Positions 1 to 12,300 of a DNA stretch of 29,035 nt are shown one piece after another. The stretch lies in assembly GCF_000003605.2 (NCBI RefSeq), contig NW_003133362.1, positions 100,986-130,020 of the forward strand, written 5' to 3'. The notes under the pieces were generated by a model that worked only from the letters and a program-made list of their open reading frames with translations, did no database searches and was not told the origin of the DNA. This DNA is from Saccoglossus kowalevskii (Eukaryota > Hemichordata > Enteropneusta > Harrimaniidae). Every line of letters begins with the position of its first letter. The first letter of the stretch is position 1. Both the position numbers and the translations under genes were made by a program.

Positions 1-265
1 CTTTAATGGCAGTCACCTACAAAGTGCGGAAAAGATAATGATTCATTTCTATGGGTGTGGTCATTGTTGCTAGGGAGATGCCCACCCAGCACCCCTTATT
101 AATGTTGCTGATATATTATAATGAGTCGCATAGCATACTGTATATGCTCTATTAGTAGCACATGTGCTTATGTAAATGGAGATCTATTGTCAAAATAATC
201 ATATTTTAAATGTAAATTCTTCATTTATCACATTTTTTTTCTATACTAACAATAGTCGAACTTAC
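1..265. other. Intron sequence downstream of exon r
   Basis: AT-rich sequence with no supported exon. The expected thioester (GCGEQ) exon is not here. A tttgtag acceptor-like site near 13-20 would give a Gly-Asp start but meets a TAA stop within a few codons. Confidence 0.6.
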
Positions 266-358
266 CAATAATAGAGGCATCTGCTCTTTCTGATCCATTT
301 ACAACATTTGATGGCATCCCAAGATCAAATATTTCATAAATACCACCATTCTTAGTAT
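266..358 (-). CDS. Exon r: CUB to thioester-domain linker
   Basis: 93 nt. Two bases complete an Asp codon; it ends in phase 1 at ATT-G|gtaagt. The acceptor is caatatgttag. It reads EIFDLGMPSNVVNGSERADA followed by SII. Family members have P-P-x-x-V-x-G-S-x-R-A-x-x-x-x-x-G-D just before the thioester GCGEQ exon, which should lie off the low-coordinate end. Confidence 0.93.
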
Positions 359-3300
359 CTAACATATTGAAAACAAAAAATCATCACAAATTATTTCACT
401 TCATTTCATTCTACCTTACTCATCATTCGTTCCATTTCACTCCAGGCAAACCCATCCACTCAACTCTATATTTTTGTCCCACTCCACTCCTCGAACCCAC
501 GCTTCTTCCCACTATCTAAACCTCACGCAATTTGACTTCGCTCAAAAAAACCATAAACAGACCAACAATTTATATCAGAGGCACACTACCTTGTCTGTCC
601 CATTTGAATTCTCCTTTACTTTGTCTTCCAGTAGAGAATCCAATGTAATTAGCAACGACTGGAACATCATTATAATATTTCAAGAAGACAGACTCGACAA
701 TTGGAGCTGTACCATAACCAACCTTAGAGGAAGGAACAAATGAAAAATATCATGTTACATATATTCAGTGCTCAAGAAAACCCTGCCACATACCTCAGAG
801 TTTCTGCTCGTACTGAACAACAGATCTAGAATCTAAATTCTTACTGAAATCTGTGGAGTCTCAGCTCTTACAAGGCCAAGCTACCAAGTCTCACTTCTTA
901 CAGAGCCAAGCTACAGATCTGAAGTCTCACTTCTTACAGAGCCAAGCTATAGATCTGAAGTCTCAGCTCTTACAGAGCCAAGCTACAGATCTGAAGTCTC
1001 AGCTCTTACAGAGCCAAGCTACAGATCTGAAGTCTCACTTCTAACACAGCCAAGCTACCAGTCTGAAGTCTCACTTCTTACAGAGCCAAGTTACAGATCT
1101 GAAGTCTCAGCTCTTACAGAGCCAAGCTACAGATCTGAAGTCTCAGCTCTTACAGAGCCAAGCTACAGATCTGAAGTCTCACTTCTAACACAGCCAAGCT
1201 ACCAGTCTAAAGTCTCACTTCTTACAGAGCCAAGCTATAGATCTGAAGTCTCAGCTCTTACAGAGCCAAGCTACAAATCTGAAGTCTCACTTCTAACACA
1301 GCCAAGCTACCAGTCTGTAGTCTCACTTCTTACAGAGCCAAGCTACAGATCTGAAGTCTCAGCTCTTACAGAGCCAAGCTACAGATCTGAAGTCTCACTT
1401 CTTACAGAGCCAAGCTATAGATCTGAAGTCTCACTTCTAACAGAGCCAAGCTACCAGTCTGAAGTCTCAGCTCTTACAGAGCCAAGCTACAAATCTAAAG
1501 TCTCACTTCTTACAGAGCCAAGCTATAGATCTGAAGTCTCAGCTCTTACAGAGCCAAGCTACAGATCTGAAGTCTCACTTCTAACACAGCCAAGCTACCA
1601 GTCTGTAGTCTCACTTCTTACAGAGCCAAGCTACAGATCTGAAGTCTCAGCTCTTACAGAGCCAAGCTACAGATCTGAAGTCTCACTTCTTACAGAGCCA
1701 AGCTATAGATCTGAAGTCTCACTTCTAACAGAGCCAAGCTACTAGTCTGTAGTCTCACGTCTTACAGAGTCAAGTTACAGATCTGAAGTCTCATTTCTTA
1801 GAGAGCCAAGCTACCAAGTCTCACTTCTAGCAGAGCCAAGCTACCAAGTCTCACTTCTAGCAGAGCCAAGCTACAGATCTGTAGTCTCGGCTCTTACAGA
1901 GCCAAGCTACAGATCTGAAGTCTCAGCTCTTACAGAGACAAGCTACAGATCTGAAGTCTCACTTCTTACAGAGCCAAGCTACATATCTGAAGTCTCACTT
2001 CTTACAGAGCCAAGCTGCCAAGTCTCACTTCTTACAGAGCCAAGCTATGAGTCTGTAGTCTCGCGTCTTACAGAGCCAAGCTACAGATCTGAAGTCTCAC
2101 GTCTTACAGAGCCAAGTTACAGATCTGAAGTCTCACTTCTTACAGAGCCAAGCTACCAAGTCGCACTTCTAGCAGAGCCAAGCTACAGATCTGTAGTCTC
2201 AGCTCTTACAGAGCCAAGCTGCAGATCTGAAGTCTCACTTCTAACAGAGCCAAGCTACTAGTCTGTAGTCTCACGTCTTACAGAGCCAAGTTACAGATCT
2301 GAAGTCTCATTTCTTACAGAGCCAAGCTACCAAGTCTCACTTCTTACAGAGCCAAGCTACCAAGTCTCACTTCTAACAGAGCCAAGCTACAGATCTGTAG
2401 TCTCACTTCTAACAGAGCCAAACTACAGGTCTGAAGTCTCAGCTCTTACAGAGCCAAGCTACAGATCTGAAGTCTCACTTCTTACAGAGCCAAGCTACAA
2501 ATCTGTAGTCTCAGCTCTTACAGAGACAAGCTACAAATTTGAAGTCTCAGCTCTTACAGAGCCAAGCTACAGATCTGAAGTCTCAGCTCTTACAGAGCAA
2601 AGCTACAGATCTGAAGTCTCACTTCTAACAAAGCCAAGCTACAGATCTGAAGTCTCACTTCTTACAGAGCCAAACTACAAATCTGAAGTCTCAGCTCTTA
2701 CAGAGCCAAGCTACCAGTCTGAAGTCTCAGCTCTTACAGAGCCAAGCTACAGATCTGAAGTCTCAGCTCTTACAGAGCCAAGCTACAAATCTGAAGTCTC
2801 AGCTCTTACAGAGCCAAGCTACAGATCTGTAGTCGCAGCTTTTACAGGGCCAAGCTACAGATCTGAAGTCTCACTTCTTACAGAGCCAAGCTACCAAGTC
2901 TCACTTCTAACAGAGCCAAGCTACAGATCTGTAGTCTCACTTCTAACAGAGCCAAACTACAGGTCTGAAGTCTCAGCTATTACAGAGCCAAGCTAGAGAT
3001 GTGTAGTCTCAGCTCTTACAGAGCCAAGCTACAGATCTGAAGTCTCACTTCTTACAGAGCAAAGCTACAGATCTGTAGTCTCAGCTCTTACAGAGACAAG
3101 CTACAAATTTGAAGTCTCAGCTCTTACAGAGTCAAGCTACAGATCTGAAGTCTCAGCTCTTACAGAGCCAAGCTACAGATCTGAAGTCTCCCTTCTAACA
3201 AAGCCAAGCTACAGATCTGAAGTCTCACTTCTTACAGAGCCAAACTACAAATCTGAAGTCTCAGCTCTTACAGAGCCAAGCTACCAGTCTGAAGTCTCAG

Positions 3301-6300
3301 CTCTTACAGAGCCAAGCTACAAATCTGAAGTCTCAGCTCTTACAGAGCCAAGTTACAGATCTGAAGTCTCACTTCTTACAGAGCCAAGCTACAGATCTGA
3401 AGTCTCACTTCTTACAGAGCCAAGCTACCAAGTCTCACTTCTAGCAGAGCCAAGCTACAGATCTGTAGTCTCAGCTCTTACAGAGCCAAGCTACAGATCT
3501 GTAGTCTCAGCTCTTACAGATTTGAAGTCTCAGCTCCTACAGAGCCAAGTTACAGATCTGAAGTCTCACTTCTTACAGAGCCAAGCTACAGATCTGTAGT
3601 CTCAGCTCTTACAGAGCCAAGCTACAGATCTGAAGTCTCAACTCTTACAGAGCCAAGCTACAGATCTGAAGTCTCAGCTCCTACAGAGCCAAGTTACAGA
3701 TCTGAAGTCTCACTTCTTACAGAGCCAAGCTACAGATCTGTAGTCTCAGCTCTTACAGAGCCAAGCTACAGATCTGAAGTCTCAACTCTTACAGAGCCAA
3801 GCTACAGATCTGAAGTCTCAGCTCCTACAGAGCCAAGTTACAGATCTGAAGTCTCACTTCTTACAGAGCCAAGCTACCAAGTCTCACTTCTTACAGAGCC
3901 AAGTTATTAATGCCCTTTTATTTTATTATTTTACTTTGATTTTGTGATTTTTTTTTAAATTCCGCCCTACCTACATCTGATCCGACGCCTCTGTAAGTCC
4001 CGTTCAAATCTCGCGTAAGTAACAGCCAATCACAGCCCCCCTTTTATACAGGCTGTCGGTTGCTTACTTTTCAGTGTAGCGATACTCTACGAGCAATCTT
4101 TCTGTACATTATATTTTGCCCACTTGAATAAACCATTAATAGAAAATTGCTAGTATATTTTTATTTGCAAAAAAAATTCCACAGCATTTTACAATTTTTG
4201 TCATTACATTGAATATTTTTTTCACTTCCAACAAATGTGTACACTTCCAGATACATCTTCGCCAGCCAAGGTTCGTTCATTCAGTCATCGCTTCAATTTT
4301 ACATCACTGAGCATAATTATCTAGAATGGAAGCAAAAAAATAAGTAAATCGTAATGATTAGAACATTGTAAACAGTTATAGTAAACAATGCAAACTGATT
4401 TTAAATTGTATAACGTCACCGGCCCACGGCATCGACGCCGAAAATTGGAGCAAAAAAATATTTTCTCAATTACTTTAATAAAGAGTTATTGTATAATGTA
4501 CATAATGTTGATACAATTTGATGAATATTTACAGCTACGGCTTCAATACCGTAGACGATGTAGGCCCGATCGTCAACAAAACATCACCCGTCTCCAGGGC
4601 AAGCGACTGGAAAAAGACACTGGTGTTCGGTCGAAACGGTGGAAACAAAATCGTCATTCCCAGAATAACTATGCAAAATAACAATCTAAAGTCGAACCAT
4701 TCGAGCCACAATATTAACATAAAAATGACTTTCGCTGCATATGACAATGATAAACTTACCAAAAGTCGTGTTATTCTCGGTCGCTAACATCGGTGTAATC
4801 CGCCATTTTATTTGAGTGTGTTTGCCACCCGACTCCGCCCGGTGACGTCATCATGTGCACTATAGAAGGAGGTCTATGATTCGTTGACTAAAATCGTCGA
4901 TAGTGGGTCTCGTTGAAATCTCGTTACATAGGCATCGGGTCAGATGTAGGTAGGGTGGAATTAAAAAAAAATCACAAAATCAAAATCAAAATCAAAGTAA
5001 AATAATAAAGTAAAATAATAAAATAAAATAAAATAAAAGGGCATTAATAAAAAATAAAATTAAAATAAGTTTATAGCCAAAATAATTAAAGCCCGTACAC
5101 TACATCAGATTTTAATCAGATTGACTTCTAACAGAGCCAAGCTACAGATCTGTAGTCACAGATCTGAAGTCTCACTTCCTACAGAGCCAAGCTGCCAGTC
5201 TGAAGTCTCAGCTCTTACAGAGCCAAGCTGCCAGTCTGAAGTCTCAGCTCTTACAGAGCCAAGCTACAAATCTGAAGTCTCAGCTCTTACAGAGCCAAGC
5301 TACAGATCTGAATTCTCAGCTCTTACAGAGCCAAGCTGCCAGTCTGAAGTCTCAGCTCTTACAGAGCCAAGCTGCCAGTCTGAAGTCTCAGCTCTTACAG
5401 AGCCAAGCTGCCAGTCTGAAGTCTCAGCTCTTACAGAGCCAAGCTACAGATCTGTAGTCTCACTTCTTACAGAGCCAAGCTACAGATCTGAAGTCTCAGC
5501 TCTTACAGAGCCAAGCTGCCAGTCTGAAGTCTCAGCTCTTACAGAGCCAAGCTGCCAGTCTGAAGTCTCAGCTCTTACAGAGCCAAGCTACAAATCTGAA
5601 GTCTCAGCTCTTACAGAGCCAAGCTACAGATCTGAATTCTCAGCTCTTACAGAGCCAAGCTGCCAGTCTGAAGTCTCAGCTCTTACAGAGCCAAGCTGCC
5701 AGTCTGAAGTCTCAGCTCTTACAGAGCCAAGCTGCCAGTCTGAAGTCTCAGCTCTTACAGAGCCAAGCTACAGATCTGTAGTCTCACTTCTTACAGAGCC
5801 AAGCTGCCAGTCTGAAGTCTCAGCTCTTACAGAGCCAAGCTACAGATCTGAAGTCTCAGCTCTTACAGAGCCAAGCTACAGATCTGAAGTCTCAGCTCTT
5901 ACAGAGCCAAGCTACAGATCTGACGTCTCCTCTTACAGAACATTATGTTAATTAGTATGAAAATTGGTATGCAAATTAGCCATGACCCTGAGACAATTTT
6001 TTGGGAAGGAAACTGCTATCTGAAGTTGTATCAAAACATGCAGAGGAAATACCTGAATGGTCCCATTTCGCCAACTAATCCAAAAAGATCGGAATTCATC
6101 TGACGACAGAATTTCGACTGATGGAACAGCCACTTCATGATCACCTGGCAACAAAGAATAAATCACAGTTCAATTACAAAATCTAGGTTAATTATATAGA
6201 AGCATTGTGGATTAATTTTCAATTAATCAATGTTTTAAAGTTGCATTATGCATTCTTATCTGGGCAAGGCATAGGATTGGTGTCACCTACAGGACCACAT

Positions 6301-9300
6301 GCCAATTACTCAAGGTATGTGTGATAGAATACTTTAAAATGTGACAGCTGCAAAAATAAAAATAACAAAATTAATCCTAGTTCCGTTGATGAAATGGCTG
6401 TGAAACTGGTACAAGATCAATAAAATATCAGTTTCTGACTCTTGATATCAGATTATTAAGTTTGTGTCAACATTTTTATATGTTCCTGGACTTTGGCAAG
6501 GCAACACCCAATACTGGTAAAACAATGATAATGCATTCTCAATTTATTTCTTTGCTCGATACAGTTAAACCTTTCTCGCCCAAATTTTGGCTGCACTTTT
6601 GTTTTAATTTCTTCAATATTTCTGAAAATGGACCCTAATTTTGAAGCCAACAGACAAAATTTGTGTCAATTCTCAATTTTCACTCAAAAAATTTTGCCAC
6701 AAAAAATAGCCCACACAGTAAAGATATTTCCAGATTGACAAATCATTGAATTTGGAGTCATAGTTTACTGAAATATAAAAAAAAAATTCAAGTGATGAGC
6801 AATGCATGATCACTGTACTGACTTTGTGGATTTCAGGAGATATTCTTGTGATGAGTTCAGTTTATTTCATTAATTATGAAAAATTATTTTTTTCTGGGAT
6901 GGTTGAATTATTATAGTGGGTGCAACTAATAATGGACTACAGTAGTTACCTTGTTTAGACCTTGCAATCCATGACTGGGTATTCAGCCAACCACCAAGCA
7001 CAATCTCATACATATCATTCATATCCATTGATAATGAAGACAAAGCTATATGTACATCATTTTTGGCTTTGGTTGAGAAGGTAAAAAACTCAGAAAATTC
7101 AGGAATTCTGAAATACTGATACTCATAATTGGCTGGTGTGGAAATGTGAACTTTTTCTGAAACAATAAAAGTAGTCAATATCATTTGTAATGTGCCTTGA
7201 TGTCATTCTTGAGATATTCATATTCATAAAATATAAATTTTAAAATGCATAAAATGTTGATGGCATCCGCATAACTTTAACCAAGATTCACATTTGTAAG
7301 TTATTGAATCTCAGCCAAACAAGTAAACTGTCAACATTCGGTCATATCTAATTATTATAATAAATATTGTGTATAAACATAATATTCGTAAATATTTGAC
7401 TGTACTATACTTGATCATGACACATTCGACAGCAGACGAATTATTCAATCATAATGGCAGTTTTTGATATTATGACACAAACAAATCTTAACGAATACAT
7501 TATAAAAGTGCTGAAACGTTTAGACTACCATAATATTTTTTTCCAAAATTACCAGTACCTCAGCGTACCTACGGGAAGCAGCATTTAGAATAACTTTGCA
7601 TACATTATGTTAATGTAATTTATTTCGTGACGTCAACTATGAAGTTCACATCAACTAGAAACTTGCAGATGGGAACAGTTCCTCGGGACATTTGAATGTC
7701 TAGGATACACAATTACATTAGGCCTTAGGAATGTCAACAACTACCAAACAAGCTGTGATACACCCAACCATTTCTGGTTTTTCATTTTCTGGAAATTAAT
7801 GGACAAAAATACTCACCATTAGGACAGAAGAAGACACTGTGAGTATAATACCTAGGAATACCTTCAGGCTGTAAATAAGATATAATAATTTGGACAAATA
7901 AATATAGATATGATACCAAAAACAACAGAAATTAGCTGGCTGTAGAAACATGTATTGGTGTTGTTGTGCTATGAATGTCTTTATTATTTAGAAATGTGCA
8001 TTTGAAATGAAATTTGAACATTTTCCTTTCACATCTGAAACTGCAATAACTTAGAATTATGTCACTATTAAAATGCACTGAATCTTGTAAAATTCTTTTT
8101 GCTGCATGGTATTTTGGGGATGTAATAAAACATTGTAACTATGACTACAAGCAGGAAATGATGTATCATGATCAGGCACTAGGATGTTTATCAACCGAAA
8201 CGTAAGCTATGGACTTCATCAACCAATAACAACAGAACGATAAAGAAAGTAGAACTGTTACCACAATCATAAGTTGTCTTGACACTTTATCCACTCCTAT
8301 TAAATCTTCATATATGCTATTACCCGACTGACAGCAGTCTCTGGTTTCATATGCCTCAGCATGTGCTAAAATCAATGACAAGTTGATTGATTGGTTGTTA
8401 GTTAAATTACACAACACTACATTGTAGGTTTGAAAATTCACACTGGCATGCAAGTTATCTTAACAATAACAATACTGTTTAAATTTAAAATCCCAAATGG
8501 ATAATTTTATGTGTACATTATTAGCTAGAATCGCTAATAGAAATCTAATGTGGCTAATTTATGTATACATTATTAGCTAGAAACGATAATAGAAATCTAA
8601 TGTGGCTAATTTTATGTGTACACTATTATATACTAGATTCACTAACAGAAAACTAATATGGCTAATTTTAGGTGTACATTATTAGCTAGAATTGCTAAAA
8701 CCAATGTGGCTAAATTTAGGTATACATTATTAAATATTAGCTAGAATTGCTGATAAATATCTAATGTGGCTAATTTTATGTGTACATTATTGGCTAAAAT
8801 TGCTAATAGAACTTTTATGTGGCTAATTTTATGTGTACACCATTAGCTAGATTCACTAACAGAAAACTAATATGGCTAATTTTAGGTGTACATTATTAGC
8901 TAGAATTGCTAAAACCAATGTGGTTAAATTTAGGTATACATTATTAATTATTAGCTAGAATTGCTGATAAATATCTAATGTGGCTAATTTTATGTGTACA
9001 TTATTGGCTAAAATCTCTAATAGAACTTGTATGTGGCTAATTTTATGTGTACACCATTAGCTAGATTCACTAACAGAAAAATAATATGGCTAATTTTAGG
9101 TGTACATTATTAGCTAGAATTTCTAAAATCAATGTGGCTAAATTTATGTATACATTATTAGCTAGAATTGCTGATAAATATCTAATGTGGCTAATTTTAT
9201 GTGTACATTATTAGCTAGAATTGCTAAAATCAATGTGGCTAAATTTATGTATACATTATTAGCTAGAATTGCTGATAAATATCTAATGTGGCTAATTTTA

Positions 9301-12300
9301 TGTGTACATTATTAGCAAGACTTGCTAATAGAAATCTAATGTGGATAATTTTATGTGTACATTATTAGCTAGAATCGCTGATAGAATTCCTATGTAGCTA
9401 TATCTGCAATATTAATTAAATGAATAAAAAAAATGTTCATAAAATGTGAACTACATCTGATAAAATTACCAAATTCATAATTATATTAAGACGCTTTTCA
9501 AGATCATTATTATATCAATGTATGATTTTCTGTTGTGTCATCGGAGCACAAATTATTTTTGTGCATCAGTGACATGTTATATCGTCTTAGAGGGCATACT
9601 GGTGAGAATACTGTGAACAGGAACAACACAAATGTCAACAGCACTACATCTGGATGTCATTCTTTATGAAAGCTGCTAGATGGGAAATGAGCAGAAGACC
9701 ATGAGAATTAAAACCCATAAACATAATAGAAATATTCCAACGTTAAATAAAAAGATATCCACTCCACCTGTAATGTTTTCATAGCCAAGTTCCTCAAATA
9801 CTAATAAGACAGATGTGACATAAGTTTCTTTTGCTTGGAGACACATTTCTTGTCTTGATCTTCTATGCTGCTCAGTAACAAATCTCACACCCTGTGGAAC
9901 ATGAATGACTAGATGCACCTATATGATATAAAACAAAACACAATCAATTATTAACTATTTTATAACATCACACACATATTACATTTCTTGCAACAAAATA
10001 GTAATGATCAACAGTGACATTGCAACAGTGCAAATGCTCATGCTACTGTTGTGTTACTATTCTGTTCCCTGCTTTGCCTCTGCTGACATTACGTACTGCA
10101 CACAGGTCAAAATATAAACCTTGCTCACTGTAAAAACATTTAATTATATATGACAAAGCATGACACATAATATTGACAAATGTTCAAATTTACTAGCTTG
10201 TCTATAATTAAGCAACAGACTTTTGAGCAGATCTCTAAAAACTGACCTCCATCAATATGTAAATATTTTAATTCAAAACCGGGGGGGGGGGATTGTTCTA
10301 TAAACCATGGAAACAAGCTTGGGCACAACATTTTTATCATGTGTAAAGTTTAACAAGTTTGTACTTACCCATACATGTAATACTAGTTACTTATAGCCAC
10401 AAAGAACCTTACCTTGACACAGACATCCTGGTAGTTATAAATAGTAACAGGAAGCTTGATTTGTTCTCCTCGTATCACTGAATATGGAATGGTGAATTCT
10501 ACAAAGAATGGCTTGAATGTTTTCACTGTTACTGGTTCAGCTACACCAAGCCCATGTTGTCCAGACAGACTGACTGCATCAATCACCCAGGATGTTATGG
10601 TGTCTGGTAGTTTTACTTTCATTACATCATTCTTTCTTGTTGAGCTGAGAAGGAAAATATCAGAATGTCACTCTACAATTACCGTCACATTGCATTTTTA
10701 TGTACTGCCTTAAAATAGTTCTGTGTGGGAGTAGAATAATTCAGGATAATTCTGTCCAGGATATGCCAACATTTCAAATGCTGAACATAAAAATATGCAG
10801 AGGAATTGCAGATTTAAACTGTTGGACAGAACTATCCTGGGGAATTGCAGATTTCAACTGTTGGACAGAACTATCCTGAGGGATTGCAGATTTCAACTGT
10901 TGGACAGAACTATCCTGGGGAATTGCAGATTTCAACTCTTGGATAGAACTATCCTGAGGGATTGCAGATTTCAACTGTTGGACAGAACTATCCTGGGGAA
11001 TTGCAGATTTCAACTCTTGGACAGAACTATCCTGGGGAATTGCAGATTTCAACTGTTGGACAGAACTATCCTGAGGGATTGCGGATTTCAACTGTTGGAT
11101 AGAACTATCCTGAGGGATTGCAGATTTCAACTGTTGGATAGAACTATCCTGAGGGATTGCAGATTTCAACTGTTGGACAGAACTATCCTGAGGGATTGCA
11201 GATTTCACCTGTTGGATAGAACTATCCTGAGGGATTGCAGATTTCAACTGTTGGACAGAACTATCCTGAGGGATTGTAGATTTCTCCTGGTGGACAGAAC
11301 TATCCTGAGGGATTGTAGATTTCAACTGTTGGACAGAACTATCTTGGGGGATTGCAGATTTAAATTGTTGGATAGAACTATCCTGAGGGATTGCAGATTT
11401 CAACTGTTGGACAGAACTATCCTGAGGGATTGCAGATTTAAACTTTTGGACAGAACTATCCTGGGGAANNNNNNNNNNNNNNNNNNNNNNNNNNNNNNNN
11501 NNNNNNNNNNNNNNNNNNNNNNNNNNNNNNNNNNNNNNNNNNNNNNNNNNNNNNNNNNNNNNNNNNNNNNNNNNNNNNNNNNNNNNNNNNNNNNNNNNNN
11601 NNNNNNNNNNNNNNNNCCTGAGGGATTGCAGATTTCAACTGTTGGATAGAACTATCCTGGGGAATTGCAGATTTCAACTGTTGGACAGAACTATCCTGAG
11701 GGAATTGCAGATTTCAACTGTTGGACAGAACTATCCTGGGGAATTGCAGATTTCAACTGTTGGATAGAACTATCCTGAGGGATTGCAGATTTCAACTGTT
11801 GGACAGAACTATCCTGAGGGATTGTAGATTTCACCTGTTGGACAGAACTATTTTGGGGGATTGCAGATTTCAATTGTTGGACAGAACTATCCTGAGGGTT
11901 TGTAGATTTTAACTGATGGATACAACTATCCTGAGGAATTGCAGATTTCAACTGTTTGATAGAACTATCCTGAGGGAGTGTAGATTTCAACTGTTGGACA
12001 GAACTATCCTGAGGGATTGTAGATTTCAACTGATGGACAGAACTATCCTGAGGAATTGCAGATTTCAACTGTTGGATAGAACTATCCTGAGGGATTGCAG
12101 ATTTCAACTGTTGGATAGAACTATCCTGAGGGATTGCAGATTTCAACTGTTGGACAGAACTATCCTGAGGGATTGCAGATTTCACCTGTTGGATAGAACT
12201 ATCCTGAGGGATTGCAGATTTCAACTGTTGGATAGAACTATCCTGAGGGATTGCAGATTTCAACTGTTGGACAGAACTATCCTGAGGGATTGCAGATTTC

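Larger units (their letters stand above)
3912..5042. mobile_element. 1.13-kb element with long terminal inverted repeats, probably non-autonomous DNA transposon
   Basis: The left end (3912-3996) and the reverse complement of the right end (5042-4924) match over 85 to 119 bp. They share GCCCTTTTATTTTATT, GATTTTGTGATTTTTTTTT and CCCTACCTACATCTGA. The right arm is longer because of extra A-rich short repeats. Both ends abut ATTAAT (3906-3911 and 5043-5048), which includes TTAA. That could be a target duplication of the TTAA type (piggyBac or Kolobok use TTAA), but the motif is palindromic and so not decisive. There is no transposase-like frame inside. It separates the two 36-bp array segments. 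The interior has higher CpG content than its surroundings. Confidence 0.8.

Noticed and set aside
1-20. Possible further exon: acceptor-like tttgtag then Gly-Asp in the expected phase
   Set aside because: The frame stops at TAA three codons later and the family thioester sequence does not follow.
4388-4787. Overlapping frames of 75-97 codons inside the TIR element
   Set aside because: Three overlapping frames on both strands with no recognisable motif or transposase catalytic residues.
5121-5951. 276-codon plus-strand frame of 12-residue repeats
   Set aside because: It is the 36-bp minisatellite read in frame. Unit period and lack of stops explain it, and it lies in an intron antisense to the gene.
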